Assembly (NCBI GenBank): GCA_024516155.1
Contig: JAJJXM010000046.1
Coordinates: forward strand, 248,001 to 312,000
Reading direction: 5' to 3'
DNA: 64,000 nt
Origin: Pyronema omphalodes
Taxonomy: Eukaryota; Ascomycota; Pezizomycetes; Pezizales; Pyronemataceae
In this document: piece by piece, positions 23,337-35,618 of the stretch
Layout of the letters: each line of letters opens with the position of its first letter
Position numbering within the stretch: the stretch's first letter is position 1
Notes under the pieces: generated by a model
The model's input: only the letters and a program-made list of their open reading frames with translations
What the model was told of the DNA's origin: nothing
Databases searched by the model: none
Translations under genes and position numbers: made by a program

Positions 23337-24379
23337 GGGATGCAGAGGAAGCATGCCGGATATGGGAATGGTGAAGAGTTGGATGCTGACTGAGGGATAT
23401 AGTGAGGATGATGAGTTCAACTAAATTTTCGTGGTAAATGGGGGAATTGATGGGAGGAAAAGCTGTATTATGAATACCCAAACGTAGTAATGTATTGAAC
23501 TTGTGAATAATCTATGTTCCCATATCATTTTTTGTGATGTTTGTGATTTTTTAAGATTATACATATGTGCCCTACGATTCTGTGAGGAGGTTACGTGGGA
23601 TCAATTCGTTTATCTCCGCCTGCAATTCGGCTATGGAAATCAAAGACTGCTGGCAGCACCCCCATATCCCCCATATCATTCACAGCCTGCTAGAGGTACC
23701 TTGTGGGCTAATTATTTCGTCCACCTATATACTCTTCCGGAGCTCCGTTCAGAGTACATAGCTGTTACGTAAGTTTAGAGAAACTACTGCTTCTCCGCCC
23801 TGCCTATGTAGAAAAAACCTCGCCAAATGAGTCGGTTAATATATGTATGTAACATCATCAAGTCGCATGCTTATGCTCATGCTCATGCTCATAGAATTCA
23901 AGCCCCGCCAACCTACCCAACCAACCAAATCTACCCAACCCAATCCCGAAAGAAAAAAAAAACAAAAAAAAACATCACCAATAAATCTCAATAAATCTCA
24001 ACAGAAACAACAGAAACAACAACAGAACAAAAAAACCGCAGCATGGAACATTTGTACAATATCTTTCTTTTTTGTAAGCTGCTGCTGCTGCTGCTGTGTA
24101 CTGTACTAATCTATGTATTATCCTGCAATGTTTCCTTTTGTATGGTTGGTTTCCTGTTCTGGTATCTATGATCCAGATCCAGATTATTGTTTCTTTCGTG
24201 GCTTCTGTAAGTCTGCAAGGCTGCAAGGCTGCGTAACCTCTGAATATAGCCATAGCCCCCTCAGTCCCCCTCCACCCCCTCTGCATATAGCCATAGCCCC
24301 CCCCCCCCCACCCCCCCTCTGCATATGCCCCCCCCCCCCCCCACCCCCACCCACTGTAGTCTCCCCATCCCACAGCCCT
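23337..24379. other. Intergenic between convergent RidA and Y14 genes
   Basis: Contains catgctcatgct repeats (23868-23892), A-rich stretches (23950-24040), a gctgct repeat (24079-24096), and two poly-C runs (about 24298-24309 and 24327-24343) separated by a duplicated ctctgcatat segment. No gene is recognised. Confidence 0.5.
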
Positions 24380-25165
24380 CTACACACCCGTAATCCTCTC
24401 CGCCAAGCTCTTCCCAGTCGTAGCAGTAGCAGTAGCATTAGCAGTACCATTCTCCTCCTGCTCCTCGTCCTGCTTCCGTCCCTCCTCAACATCCGCACCA
24501 ACACCAACACCAGGCGATCTACTCCTAGCTCTAGGACCGCCAGCACGACCGCCGCGACCCCCGCGGTTACGACCCCCCGATCCAGAACTGGTGCTTGGAG
24601 GTGGTCGCACAAATGCAAAGTCGCAGGAAATGGTTTGGTCTAGGAGCTTGCTGTTGTGTGCTTGCTTAATGGCTTCCCGCGCTTCCGGGAGGGTTGAGTA
24701 TTCGATTAGTGCGTAGCCCTGGGAGGGGTTAGTGGGGTTTGTAACTAAGGGGGGGAGGAGGGAGGAGGGTGGTTGGTTGGGATTGCTCTTGTTGTCTTTG
24801 GTAGAATGGAGCTTCACGCCTGCTTCACGCCTGTTTCGCGAATCCCATTCCTACCATCCAGCCACGCAGCCACGCATCCACACAGCCCCTCCCCGGGAAA
24901 ACCAAACCACCTCAAAAGCTCCCCTCAGTTAAAAACATACCTTAGCATAACCCGTCCTCCGATCAAGATTAAAATGCATATTCTGAATATCTCCATACTC
25001 GGCAAACTTCTCCTGCAAATCCTCCTCAGAAGCTTCTTCATGAACATTCGTAACCAGCACGATCCATCCCTCGATTGAGCGCACTGCATACGCGCCGCTT
25101 GTGGTTGTGGGTCCTTCCGTGTCTTGCAATGCTGGCGGGATGTCGTCGATGTCCATTGATGCCAT
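24380..25165 (-). CDS. Exon junction complex RNA-binding protein Y14/RBM8A
   Basis: Core exon-junction-complex subunit that pairs with Mago nashi and is deposited on spliced mRNA in the nucleus (known role). Two exons, 25165-24941 and 24718-24380, with a GTATGT donor, give 187 residues. The N-terminus ([11 protein letters not shown]) is the acidic Y14-type leader. One RRM follows: [18 protein letters not shown] (RNP2 region), then the RNP1 region [15 protein letters not shown], which is completed exactly at the splice junction. The C-terminal tail is Arg/Gly/Ser-rich ([17 protein letters not shown]), as in the family, then acidic. The first true ATG was chosen; the frame upstream has no ATG. 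That a spliceosome-dependent EJC factor is kept fits the intron-rich genes nearby. Confidence 0.93.
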
Positions 25166-26119
25166 TGTTGCGGTGGTGTGTGGTGTGTGTGTGGTTGGTG
25201 CTGCGGAAGAAAGAGTGACGCGGCTGATACAGGCGATGGGGAACGACAATGGCGGATTGCGTTTAGCTAAGAGCTGGTGGTGACGAGGACGAGGTGGAGA
25301 CGCGAGGTGCAGGGTTCTGCTGATTGGGCTGCGTAGGAGGTGGGGTGGGGTTACCCGGGTTGGGAGGGTGCTTAGTGTTACGCGTGGGATGTGGTTTACA
25401 CGCGATATGCTGGGGGTTGTAGCTTGGGGTACCTCGATCTGGTTGCAATTGAATGGCGAATTGAAGTTCTGAGAGATTATGGGAAGTGGTTGATACTGTA
25501 GATATGGAAATGCCCATGGATTATCATGGTATTACTGTTGAGGTAAACTTTCGTCACGTCGTCTTTGGATATACATATGTGGATAGCTCTTCAAGAACTC
25601 TGCACGGTATCATCCTCTTGACTTAACTCCCAGAATAAGGACGATGAATCAAACACCCTCTTCATAAACTTCATTTAGTATTCAGGAAGATCAAAAAGTC
25701 AAAATCAAAATTACATAACCTCAACGCCTGAGTATTTCCCAGGGAACCCCAAACGCGAACATACCAACAGCCTATACACATAGCTAGCTTCTCTACCCGA
25801 TGTGCTGCTTCTAAAAGGGCCGGCACGTGAGACTAGATGATATCTGATGATTGCCGATAAGATGATCAGATAACTCCACAATGCGTACAAGAAAGCCGTC
25901 ACACACTAAGCCGAGACCAAACTAGCGGCCCACACAGCACAACGTGAACTTCGTTAAAACTTTCTCGGGAACTTTCCGTTGAACTTCAGCATACCAGCAG
26001 CCATCGTACGTACCCCCACCCACTACCCCATACGCGCCCTACGGTCACAACAACAAAATGCTGACCCATCACAGCCTCAACAGTCGAGAAATATCATCTC
26101 TTCGTCCTCTCTAGAAAAT
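25166..26119. other. Divergent promoter region between Y14 and RPS20, with a likely 5'-UTR intron
   Basis: No coding feature seen between the two divergent genes. Just upstream of RPS20 a GTACGT donor at 26006-26011, a CTGAC branch-like site near 26061 and an acceptor (atcacag at about 26074 or caacag at about 26083) suggest an intron in the 5' untranslated leader, which is common in fungal ribosomal-protein genes. Confidence 0.45.
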
Positions 26120-26630
26120 ATGTCTTACAACAAGCCAACTGAGAAGGGCGAGTTCGGGGAGGGTCCTAAGATCCACCGTATCCGTATCACCTTGACTTCC
26201 CGCAAGGTCCAGGCTCTTGAGAAGGGTATGTTTCCTCTTCTCCACGCGATAGCTATGATAGCTATGGTAGCTGTCGCTACAGTTCGGGAAAAATGTAGCT
26301 GACATTGCAACTACAGTCACCACCGACCTCCTCGAGCGTGCCAAGTCCAAGAACCTCCGTGTTAAGGGACCCGTCCGTCTCCCCACCAAGGTCCTTAAGA
26401 TCACCACCCGTAAGACTCCTTGCGGAGAGGGATCCAAGACCTGGGACATGTACGAGATGAGAATCCACAAGCGTCTCATCGAGTAAGTTTTACCCATTTC
26501 TACAACTTTTGGAAAATGAAGGGTGGAGTACTGACGGAGAAATAGCCTTAACGCCCCCACTGAGGTCGTCAAGCAGATCATCGTCAACATCGAGGCCGGT
26601 GTTGAGGTTGAGGTTACCATCGCTGCTTAA
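26120..26630 (+). CDS. 40S ribosomal protein S20 (uS10)
   Basis: Component of the small ribosomal subunit head. Three exons: 26120-26225, 26317-26482 and 26546-26630, with donors GTATGT and GTAAGT and acceptors ctacag and aaatag, giving 118 residues, the normal family length. The spliced protein starts [20 protein letters not shown] and runs through the conserved [58 protein letters not shown] and the end [13 protein letters not shown]. These are close to fungal and animal RPS20. An in-frame ORF extends upstream, but it crosses the probable leader intron, so the MSYNKPT start is preferred. Confidence 0.97.
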
Positions 26631-27699
26631 GCGTGGTCACCCCCCTTCTACTTGGAACTGGAAAATGGGAATGCGGTGAATTAGGTGCTGGAAGTAATAA
26701 AAGTGCTTGATTTGTCGCAAATTTTTGGTCTTGCGTGATGTGATGCGTGAATATGTTGTGCACTGTGGAAATATCTTTCGACCATATACTCGGTGAAAAT
26801 GCGTAAATGCCCACTTACAATGAAGAGCTTGACCGATATAGACACGCAACCCAGCCGTCTGGATCCCTCGTCAATCAAAAAAGCTCAGAGGAAGAAGAAT
26901 AGCCTCCATGAAGAATCACCAAAGGAATAACATCAAAGCACTCTCATATCCCCCAGTTACATTGTCTTCTCATCTACTACATATTAACTACTGGGGTTCC
27001 GTTTTGCGATCCTCGTGCTCAACAAATCAACGTCCCTTCCAGCCCAACGAGAGACTTCCTGCAACACCAGTTCCGTATACACGACGTCCGAAGTTTTTGT
27101 CGTTGTGCTGAGGGTGTTGTGAGTCTGTCGGATTCCAGATATCTAGGCTGGCAGCTGACAGGCACTCTTACAGCAGCGCACGAGACTCGAGTATGTATAT
27201 ATATAGCTGGCGTTGCAAGCCTCAAGCAACGAGCACTGCCAAGATCCCAGGGAACAGGGAGCTTAAGGCATATGGAGCTGCCCCGCCGAAAGCTCCTCCA
27301 GCTCCATCATCTTCCATCCTTATCGTATCAACTATACAACCTCATCAACACATTTCAGAACAACGCCACACCATGGAGATATCTCAAAGCCTTGACGGTA
27401 TTTAAAGCTGCAACCTATGTCGTTGTTGATTGACGTCGTTACTTGATGCCCCCGGTTGGTGGGTGGAGCTCTTGATTTGGACTTTGTGGACACTGGACGG
27501 CTTTGCGGTTCTACACTTCGACATCAGTTCCAGCACGCAACTCGATCATATCACTCCCCCCCCCCCCCCCCCCCCCCCGCCATCCCACCCACCACCCCAC
27601 TCAGGAAGACTACTAACAATATCACCATCACCCGCGGGCGAGGAGAAACTGGGAATGCTGCTGATATGTTGGATAAAAGGAGGAAACAAATATATGATC
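26631..27699. other. Intergenic between RPS20 and tRNA-Arg
   Basis: Mostly unique sequence with short ORFs and no recognisable protein. A 32-base, almost pure C run lies at about 27547-27578, some 120 bases before the tRNA-Arg gene. Confidence 0.5.
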
Positions 27700-27771
27700 G
27701 GCCGCATGGCCCAATGGCAAGGCGCTTGACTACGAATCAAGAGATTGCAGGTTCGATCCCTGCTGTGGTCA
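27700..27771 (+). tRNA. tRNA-Arg (anticodon ACG), intronless
   Basis: Complete 72-base cloverleaf. The acceptor stem is ggccgca with tgtggtc (two G-U pairs), the D stem gcc/ggc, the anticodon stem cttga/tcaag with loop ctacgaa (anticodon ACG), the T stem gcagg/cctgc with loop ttcgatc, and the discriminator A. The B-box ggttcgatccc is canonical. T-runs at about 27776-27790 act as Pol III terminator. No encoded CCA. Confidence 0.95.
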
Positions 27772-30700
27772 CTTCACTTTTTAGTTTTTTGGGTTATTTT
27801 TTTGTTGGTGGTGGGGATTTTTTGAAGGGGAACGGGGGTATTTTTTGAAGGGGGGATTTTTTTGAAGGGGTAGGGGGAGGGGGAGGGGGTTTTGGTGATG
27901 GCTGGTATTTCATATACATAGCTCAGAACTGTTTATTGGCACGAAATGGTGACTTCGCTTGCCTGGCGAACAGTGGACTGAACAAATATCCGGCGGAACT
28001 TTAAAAATAGATTAGGATTTCATTCAGTCTTTGGAGAAAAGATCGTTTACTTATCGTAATGAGTAACATGGATATATCTGAGATATAAAACGAACATAGC
28101 CCATGCCATGAATTGCAATATTGTAATGCTGAAATACATATAAACTCGTCCGCACGCAAAAGGATAGAGTCCAAGGATCAAGAGTCGACTTATATTTTTT
28201 GAAGTGTAGGGAGACTATGGCATAGAGGTTAATTAGTAGTACATATAAGTGATTGCTACATGTTTCGGTGTTGATTATTGTAATAGGTTTAGATTTTGGG
28301 AACTTTTGACTGGTGTTTCATGATATTGTTACCTAGTAGTCCCGTAACCTTATTTAATGGCAGTAATTTATTATGTTCATTAAGCGTATAATATATATAC
28401 CAATCAGAGATCTTTGGACTACATATAATTTCATTCATTTTCCATCGTTTCCTGTTTTCACCATATCTCCTACAAACCAGAAAATCTCTCCTAAAACATT
28501 ATTGTGAAAATGCTCCTGGTCAGACGTAGGATGAGCTGACACTTGGGGAGACAAAGAGAGACAAAAAGATGGAGATGGAGAATGTTGTGAGTGACATTCG
28601 ATAACGAGCAAACATTCCATCGAAAGAACAAACATAACGAGGGGATGTACGCTAAGGCAACATCCACCTCCACAAGCAGTAACAGCACAGAGCACGGCTC
28701 GACAGGCATTCTTCAACAATTATGACAGCATAAAAATTCACAATACCATTATATTTTACATATCATCCCATATCATATTAGAAAACCGACCCCCTCCTCC
28801 TATATAACCTTCCATTCCTATACAACCAGCACCCCGAGATGCTCCAAAACGTAAAGACGAGAATGAAAACCAGCAGCAAGAAGACAGGCCCAAGAAATTA
28901 AGTACGCTCTGGGGCGGATCCCAGCGAGACTCTAAGGTAGCAGCTAGAGCCTCGAAATGTATTCAGACTGTAGCATACGTTATAACCTTAAGGTTAGGAA
29001 CGTTCAAGAAAATAAAAGCAAATAAAATGAAATAAAATACCCCGAGATACTCAATACTTAACCCCCCCCCCCCCCCTCAACACTAGATAGACTACAGTTC
29101 ATAGTTCGTCACTCGTTGCCATTTCAGTTCCATATTTCTCTTTTTCCTTTTTTAAATCTCATCCTCCCTCCCTATTCCCCTCCACACTTCATACTTAATA
29201 ACCCAAGAACTTCCATCTAGCAAATCTATACCCATCCAATGACGTAGTCAATCCCACCACCCTCACAGTCAGTAATAATCAACCAGTATAAGACTGTAAT
29301 AGATGGAGATGTCGATATAAACCAGCAATATTCATACCACGTATGTAGCTAAAACTATAAAACTTCGAAAGATAGAGCTGTAGATACCTTTAATTCAAAT
29401 TAAGTTTCTGGATGGTAGCGAGTTGGGGAGATTCATTAAATGAATCTTGATATGATAGCGGAGGTTGGGTTGGCTGCTATCTGCTATTTGCTATCTGATA
29501 CCTGATGTTTGTTGTCTGATGTTTGTTACCTGATGTTGTCTGTTACCTGATACTTGCTGCCTGCGGTTTTGGTTTGGGGGTTTTGGTTTGGGGGTTTTGG
29601 TTTGGGATTTTCTTTTTTTTTTTTTGGGAGGGGGGAGGGGTTTCTTGAAGTGGAGATGCGTTGGATATAGATTTCAGATATAGATTTTTAGATATTGAGG
29701 ACCAAGGACCGAGGACCGAGGTTCATGGATGATTGGTCATTGGTGATTGGTTATTAGTGATTGATGATGATCTATGATCGAAATAATTGGGATGATCGGG
29801 ATTCTAGAATTCGAGAGGTTTCAGTTATTTGATGTGATAAAAATCTTCTTGAGGTGCCTAGAGATTGGAAATCCACTCCCCCTTTTCACCTCTCCTTCTA
29901 TAATCAAAATCCTTTTCATAATCAAAATCCTTTTCATGATAAATAAATAAATAAATCAACAAAACACACCTACCAATACCCAGATTCCAGATTCCAGATT
30001 TCAGGTTCCAGTATCGTATACGTATGCGCAACGGTGATATTTGGTATATGGACGTAACTTGGTGATTATCTAATATCTAATATCCGGTGTTTGACATCCG
30101 GTGTTACTTCGAAGACTCAGGGAATCAATCCTGGGGGGGGGGGGGGGGGGGTTGTTTGTTTGTATAATATGTATTTGCGGAAGTGATATATCGCTATCTA
30201 TCTTAACATATTTCTATATTGCTATCTTAATATTGCTATCTTAATATTGCTATCTTAATATTGCTATCTTAATATTGCTATCTTAATATTGCTATCTTAA
30301 TATTGCTATCTTAATATTGCTATCTTAATATTGCTATCTTAATATTGCTATCTTAATATTGCTGTCTTACTATCTTAACATATTCCTATATTGCTATCTT
30401 AATATTGCTATCTTAATATTCCCATCTCAAATCGCTACCTTACTATCTTAATATTGCTATCTTACTATCTTCATATCCCAATATCCCAATATCCCAATAT
30501 CTTAATATTATAAACAAAAATCAACATTCTATTCCCTCCTGCTCCTCCTGCTCCTGCTGCTCCTCCTGCTCCCTCCTGCTCTTCCTACTCCTCCTGCTCC
30601 TCCTGCTCCCTCCTCCTGTTCCTCCCCCATCTGCTCACTCCTCATATCTCTCCCACAATCAGCAGAATCAAAAAAAATTCTTCCAAAGAACACCGCCGAT

Positions 30701-32045
30701 AATAAATCAAACCAAACCAAAATAAACAATAGATATAAATCAAACAAAAACAAACCAAAACAGCTTACTACATTACTTCAAATCCCCAAGCCCCCCCCCC
30801 CCCCCCCCAAAGCCCAAATATCACAGAAAAGAATCCAAATATCACAGCCGACAAAAAGTAATCCAAACAATTCCAAATATCACAAAACAATTCCAAACAT
30901 CACAAAACAATTCCAAATATCACAAATATCACAAACAAATATCACAAATATCACAGAAAAAAGTACCCTCAACAAACCCACAAAAAAAAAAAAATCAAAC
31001 TCAACAAACCCACCAAAAAGCACCTTAAAAATTCTCCAATAACCAAAATAAAAGTAATCAAGTTAATCAAGTTAATCAAGTAATCAATAACCAACTAAAA
31101 AGTAATCCAATTTACCAATTTACCAAAAGGAAAGAAAAAGGAAAGGAAAAGGAAAAGGAAAGGAAAAGGGAAAGAAAAGGAAAAGGAAAGGAAAGGAAAA
31201 TCTCCAGAACAGGAACTACATAGGAACACAAGGAACACAAGGAACACAAACTCCAGAAGACAAAAAAAGAACAGTTGCAAAAAAAAAAAAAAAAAAAAAA
31301 AAGAAAAAGAAATAGTTCAAAGGACGACAATGATGATGATGATCTAAGTGCTAGCTCCAAGAAGACAATAAAAAAAAAAAACAGAACCATAAGGAAAAAA
31401 AGTATGTTGTTGACCATTGTCCAATAAAAAAAAAAAACCAATAAAAAAAAAAAAACCAGAAAAAAGAAAAGAAAAGGAAAAGAAAAGCAGATATAAATAT
31501 TCCAAGCACCAAAAAAAAAAAAATCAGAAAAAAAAAAATCACCGCTGCCAGCGCCGTATATATCCCATCCCATCCAATCCAATCCAATCCAATCCAACCC
31601 TTCCATCCATTCTTCCAATCTTCCTATGACTTTCTTCCTTTGTTCCTTTGTGACTTTGTAACTTTGTCCAATTCAATCCATATGTTCATATGTTCAAAGT
31701 ATGTCCACCTCCATCCATCTTATTTGTGTAAGTCCGATACTGTCCAAGATGCCAAGATTCTCCAAACTGTCCAATTGCTTAACCCAATAACTGAATGATT
31801 AAACCTAACCATATATACCTTTTCCTTCTCGATGTTTCTCCATTTAATAATCCAAATCCTCTTGCAGAAAATTCTTTGGGTTTCCCTTTGCAAGGGTGTC
31901 GGGGCAATATTTTCCTATATCCCCTTTCACTGCCTCCCCCGCCTCCCTCTCATTCTCCCCTAATCCACGTCCTCAATCCCACCCTTCCCTTCCACCAACC
32001 CCCCTCCAGCCTCAATTCTAAACTCCTATGATCAATCCTAGAGCA
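27772..32045. other. 4.3-kb gene-free, repeat-rich spacer
   Basis: No convincing gene. After about 1.2 kb of AT-rich unique sequence, it holds poly-C (about 29061-29076), ggttttggtttggggg repeats (29567-29605), poly-G (about 30133-30151), the 14-bp array at 30220-30415, a ctcctgctc repeat (30535-30612), poly-C (about 30789-30808), ttccaaatatcacaaa repeats (30855-30960), agttaatca repeats (31060-31085), GA-rich aaaggaaaag tracts (31125-31200), poly-A runs (31279-31302 and others) and an aatcc repeat (31565-31597). Long ORFs rich in Phe/Leu on the minus strand are poly-A shadows. Confidence 0.6.
30220..30415. repeat. 14-bp tandem repeat (tattgctatcttaa), about 12 copies
   Basis: Perfect head-to-tail copies of tattgctatcttaa occupy about 30220-30365. 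A degenerate interruption follows, then two more copies near 30388-30415 and further decayed ctatctta units to about 30470. There are no spacers, so this is a minisatellite, not a CRISPR array. Confidence 0.93.
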
Positions 32046-33596
32046 CTACTCCCCACCCTCCAGTCTTCTTAACGCTCTTTCCCTCTCCTCCTCCCTAACC
32101 TCATCGAATCCCCCTTCATCCTCCATATCCGGCGGCCCATCCTTAACCGCCAATCCCAAGGCTACCACCACAGCAATAATGAACCTAACCCACAACCATA
32201 CCACCTCCAAGCCATCCTCCTCTCTATTTTTCCTCCATACAGCCCCATCAGGAGCCAACGTATTCCTAACAGCTCCACATTCCTTACAAGCTTTTCCCTT
32301 TCTATTACGTAACGAAGGCGGGGGGAGGTCTCCTATAGACCTTCTAGTCCGTTTCGAAAGGCCGGGTGGACGTCTTGTAACCACATGCGAAGCGATATCA
32401 AGTGCCTTTCGTTTGGCGGTAAAAAAGGTACGAGTAGGGGAAGTAAGGCCTTCAGAGACAGAACCGAGGACTTTAACAATCAACGGTCTATCGTGTTCAC
32501 CACCACTAGATCTCGGGGGGTCAAGGTGAATTTCCGGTAACGGTTGAGGAGTGGGAGCGTTATCGCTTTCCGGTTCCGACTCGGCGTCTGATTGTACCCT
32601 AGCCAACTCTGCGAATAAGCTATTCCTATGTGATAAGCTAGGTCTATTTCCCTGAGGAGAATTCTGTGCTGAAGTAACTGCAGATCCTGATAGGACTAGA
32701 CTTTTAGGTGTGTTGGTTGAAGCAAATTTCCTCATCCTACGACTCCTTAATGGTGTAGATGTGGAACCAGGTGGGTATTCCCCGGAGCTCCTTCGAGCAT
32801 CCCAGTGATCGTCATCAACCCCAAAGTCTTCCACACGTGCTTCACTCTTTGCACTTCCCGCGCTTTCAACACTTCTCAAGCTCTCTGCGCTGACTCTTCT
32901 AGAATCAACACCAGACGCACTAGGAGCACTAACAACCGACGCTGGTCTGGATTGTGAGCGACTAAGAAGCTCTGTTAAAGTATCAACCCGGTATTCAAGG
33001 CGTTGATTAACCTCCTCCACTTCTCTCAACACATCCACCATGCGTCTTAATCGGGAAATCTCGGCATTAGCAAGACGAAGCGAGCATTCTTTATCTTCCA
33101 ACAACCCTCTTAGACGCTCACTTTCCTCTCTTTTACCTTCCTGTCGAACCTGTTGATCTTCCAACGCTTCTTTAACTCTCGTTTCAAAGCGCGCTTCCCA
33201 TTCTGCAACCTCCCCTCTAAGCAACCGTACTTCATTGTTTAGCTTCCTCAAGCGACCTGATTCGACCGATGAAACTTGCGAAGATAGTTCGGAAATTTGC
33301 TTTTCGAGGTATTCGATATACTTTCCATTTCCATCACTAGATCGTCCTCGTCGATGGTGGTATAGATAACCGGGACTTGGATCACGACGCGGTGGAGAAA
33401 GAAGATCGCCGTTTGAAGTCGAGGGCTCGCCGGAGTCGCTTTCCCATTCTTCGTCGGGGGAGTGGAGGGAGCGGGGACGCGAAATGCTGCGACGACGTAA
33501 AGGGATCGAGGGGGCGGAGAGTCGAGCGTTGCGAAGTGATAAACGACGATTTGGTAGGGAGGCGGGTGGAGAGGGTGGTGGTGGTGGAGAGTCCAT
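32046..33596 (-). CDS. Coiled-coil protein with C-terminal membrane helix; function unknown
   Basis: Single-exon gene of 516 residues; the family is not recognised. The N-terminal 85 residues are basic and Ser/Pro/Arg-rich (many RRxS-type sites). A coiled coil runs from about 93 to 213 (YIEYLEKQISELSSQVSS onward, ending VDTLTELLSR). A disordered Ser-rich middle is followed by a more conserved-looking block (about 365-430) with PLIVKVLGSVSEGLTSPTRT and RRPPGLSKRTRRSIGDLPPP. A Cys pair, CKEC, lies near 440. One strongly hydrophobic helix (VVWLWVRFIIAVVVALGLAV, about 465-484) is followed by a 32-residue charged tail. The architecture suggests an organelle or nuclear-envelope-anchored tether with its coiled coil in the cytosol, but this is inference only. 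The first ATG was used. Confidence 0.75.
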   Translation of the reverse strand: MDSPPPPPSPPASLPNRRLSLRNARLSAPSIPLRRRSISRPRSLHSPDEEWESDSGEPSTSNGDLLSPPRRDPSPGYLYHHRRGRSSDGNGKYIEYLEKQISELSSQVSSVESGRLRKLNNEVRLLRGEVAEWEARFETRVKEALEDQQVRQEGKREESERLRGLLEDKECSLRLANAEISRLRRMVDVLREVEEVNQRLEYRVDTLTELLSRSQSRPASVVSAPSASGVDSRRVSAESLRSVESAGSAKSEARVEDFGVDDDHWDARRSSGEYPPGSTSTPLRSRRMRKFASTNTPKSLVLSGSAVTSAQNSPQGNRPSLSHRNSLFAELARVQSDAESEPESDNAPTPQPLPEIHLDPPRSSGGEHDRPLIVKVLGSVSEGLTSPTRTFFTAKRKALDIASHVVTRRPPGLSKRTRRSIGDLPPPSLRNRKGKACKECGAVRNTLAPDGAVWRKNREEDGLEVVWLWVRFIIAVVVALGLAVKDGPPDMEDEGGFDEVREEERERALRRLEGGE

Positions 33597-35323
33597 GGTT
33601 GGTTAAGTTGTTGGGGTTCACTGAGTTTCGGTGGTGAAGGGGAGCATTTGGACGTGAGGAGATGAAGAAGAAGAAGAGTTCAATGTTGTCGTGAACGGTG
33701 AGGTGCGGAGATAGTCGAAAGCGAACGGAGTTGCTGTTGTGCTAAGCTGCTAGAGTATAGTATAAGATAGATAGTTGGCTGGCTAAGAGCTTTACTGAAT
33801 TGGTAAGAAGGATGATGTGTATCGAACGTCGAAATCGAAGTATGTAGAAGATGAACGAGATGTGACGAAATATTGAAGCTGGCTGAAGGTTATGAAGATA
33901 AATGTCGATCCTCCTGAGGTATCGCGACGTTCTCGAAAGATGGTTTCAGATATTCTGCGCGCGCTCTCTGGGCTGGGGTGTCGTGTAATTTCTCAAGTCT
34001 TGAAGAGGAGGAGCAAAGCAAGACGATTCGATGTGTTGGGGGGCGCTAGGTGCTAGTAGTACCGGGGAGCCCAGCCTGCCCAGGAGACGACAGGGATTCG
34101 GATTTAGGGGCGGAACTATTAGCGGACTAAGAGGGACAATAACGGACTAAGAGGGACTAAGAGGAACTAAGACGGACTATGAAGGACGATGAACTACGGG
34201 TTAAGATTCCCGGCACGTGTCGCTATTGAAATTAGCCGAACAAAAGCTGATCGTAAAAAGATGAAACTAAATTCACGTGATTGCTTGTGAAAAGCAAAAA
34301 TAAATGTGATGCAGACATGGAAAAAAAGAAAAGAAAAAAAAAGGAATGTGTGATGACCAGCTCGTGTGAGAGTTTACCGAAATCATCTGAAAAAAAAAGA
34401 CCATGTGAACCTAAGAAAGTTTAAATTATTAATCGCGGAGGTAGGTAGGAAACTCGGGAATAAAACAAGCGAAAGGTCATTATGGGTATCATATAATTAT
34501 GTCTTTAACTTTAATATTTCCGGTATGTATATGTATGAAAACAGATGATGTATTGTAGCACCATGGTACCATATATCTATCAACGTGCACTTTCACTCAA
34601 TGGCAATGTCATCGCTTAGCTTGAAAGTGCAAATATGCACATACACATAGTCATACATATAACTCGGTACCTGTACTGGTACTACGTACAAATATGGATA
34701 ATGGTGCTATTTCCTCCCTTTAGAAATCGCATCAAACTATCAAACGAACAAACAACAAAAAAAACAGCACCATATCATACGGAAAAACTGTACACAAGAC
34801 AGATTAGAGTGAGTACACACACATACATACATACCAATTAGTAAATTACAAAACATACACGTCTTCTCATCATACATATTTCACCATACATCCTCTTACA
34901 TCCTCCCCCAAACATACTCCCATGCTCTTCCCATGATCTTCCCCTCTTCTCATCCTCTCAACTCACCCCACATGCGCCATAACCTAACTTAACACCATAA
35001 ACACCATACACACCTATCACTATACCCAACCTCACCACTTCAACCTCTTATTCTTAGCATCTCAGCATCTTACCAGCCTAGCATCTTAACCAATATCTTC
35101 GACCCACACCATCACCACCAGAACGAGAACCATCACCATCACCATCACCATCACCAGGGCGTTGAAGCTACAGTAAAAATAAAAGTAAAAGCTAAAGCCA
35201 AAGTAAGTTAAAGCTATCTTATCCCATCCTATTATAAAGCACTATAAAAACAAAGCAATCAAGGCCAATAACACAAAACAAGTAACCAATACATCAAGCA
35301 AAGTAATCACATCACCCCAGTTC

Positions 35324-35355
<32 letters not shown>

Positions 35356-35618
35356 ATCCTATTAATATTTTTCAATTGTTGATATTATAATTTGCTTCAA
35401 CTATTTATTTACCAACATCTATAGCTTCCTTTATTTTCGAAGCATCTTCGGATCTTCTCTTTCTCTTCCTAAATACAGGTAGGTAGGTAGGTATTGTATT
35501 CCTCCTCATTTCCCATTCCTCATATCCCATCCCATCCCATCCCATCCCATCCCCCCCCCCCCCCCCCCCCCCCCCGCCCCTTCGCCCCGCCCCACCCCCC
35601 TCTCCCCAAAGCACCCCT
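33597..35618. other. Intergenic; no gene recognised
   Basis: Promoter side of the coiled-coil gene, then AT-rich sequence with repeated aagagggacta units (34127-34175), accatcacc repeats (35110-35155), a poly-A run of about 30 (35326-35354) and catcccatcc repeats running into poly-C (35525-35576). Confidence 0.5.

Noticed and set aside
30220..30480. CRISPR-like regular repeat
   Set aside because: Units are directly adjacent with no unique spacers, and the genome is eukaryotic.
31095..31618. Phe-rich ORFs on the minus strand that look like membrane proteins
   Set aside because: They are the complement of poly-A and AAG tracts; the hydrophobicity comes from TTT/TTC repeats.
32046..33596. Coiled-coil protein as a spindle-pole or Kar9-like protein
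   Set aside because: Only the generic coiled coil plus membrane helix supports this; no family-specific motif could be named.
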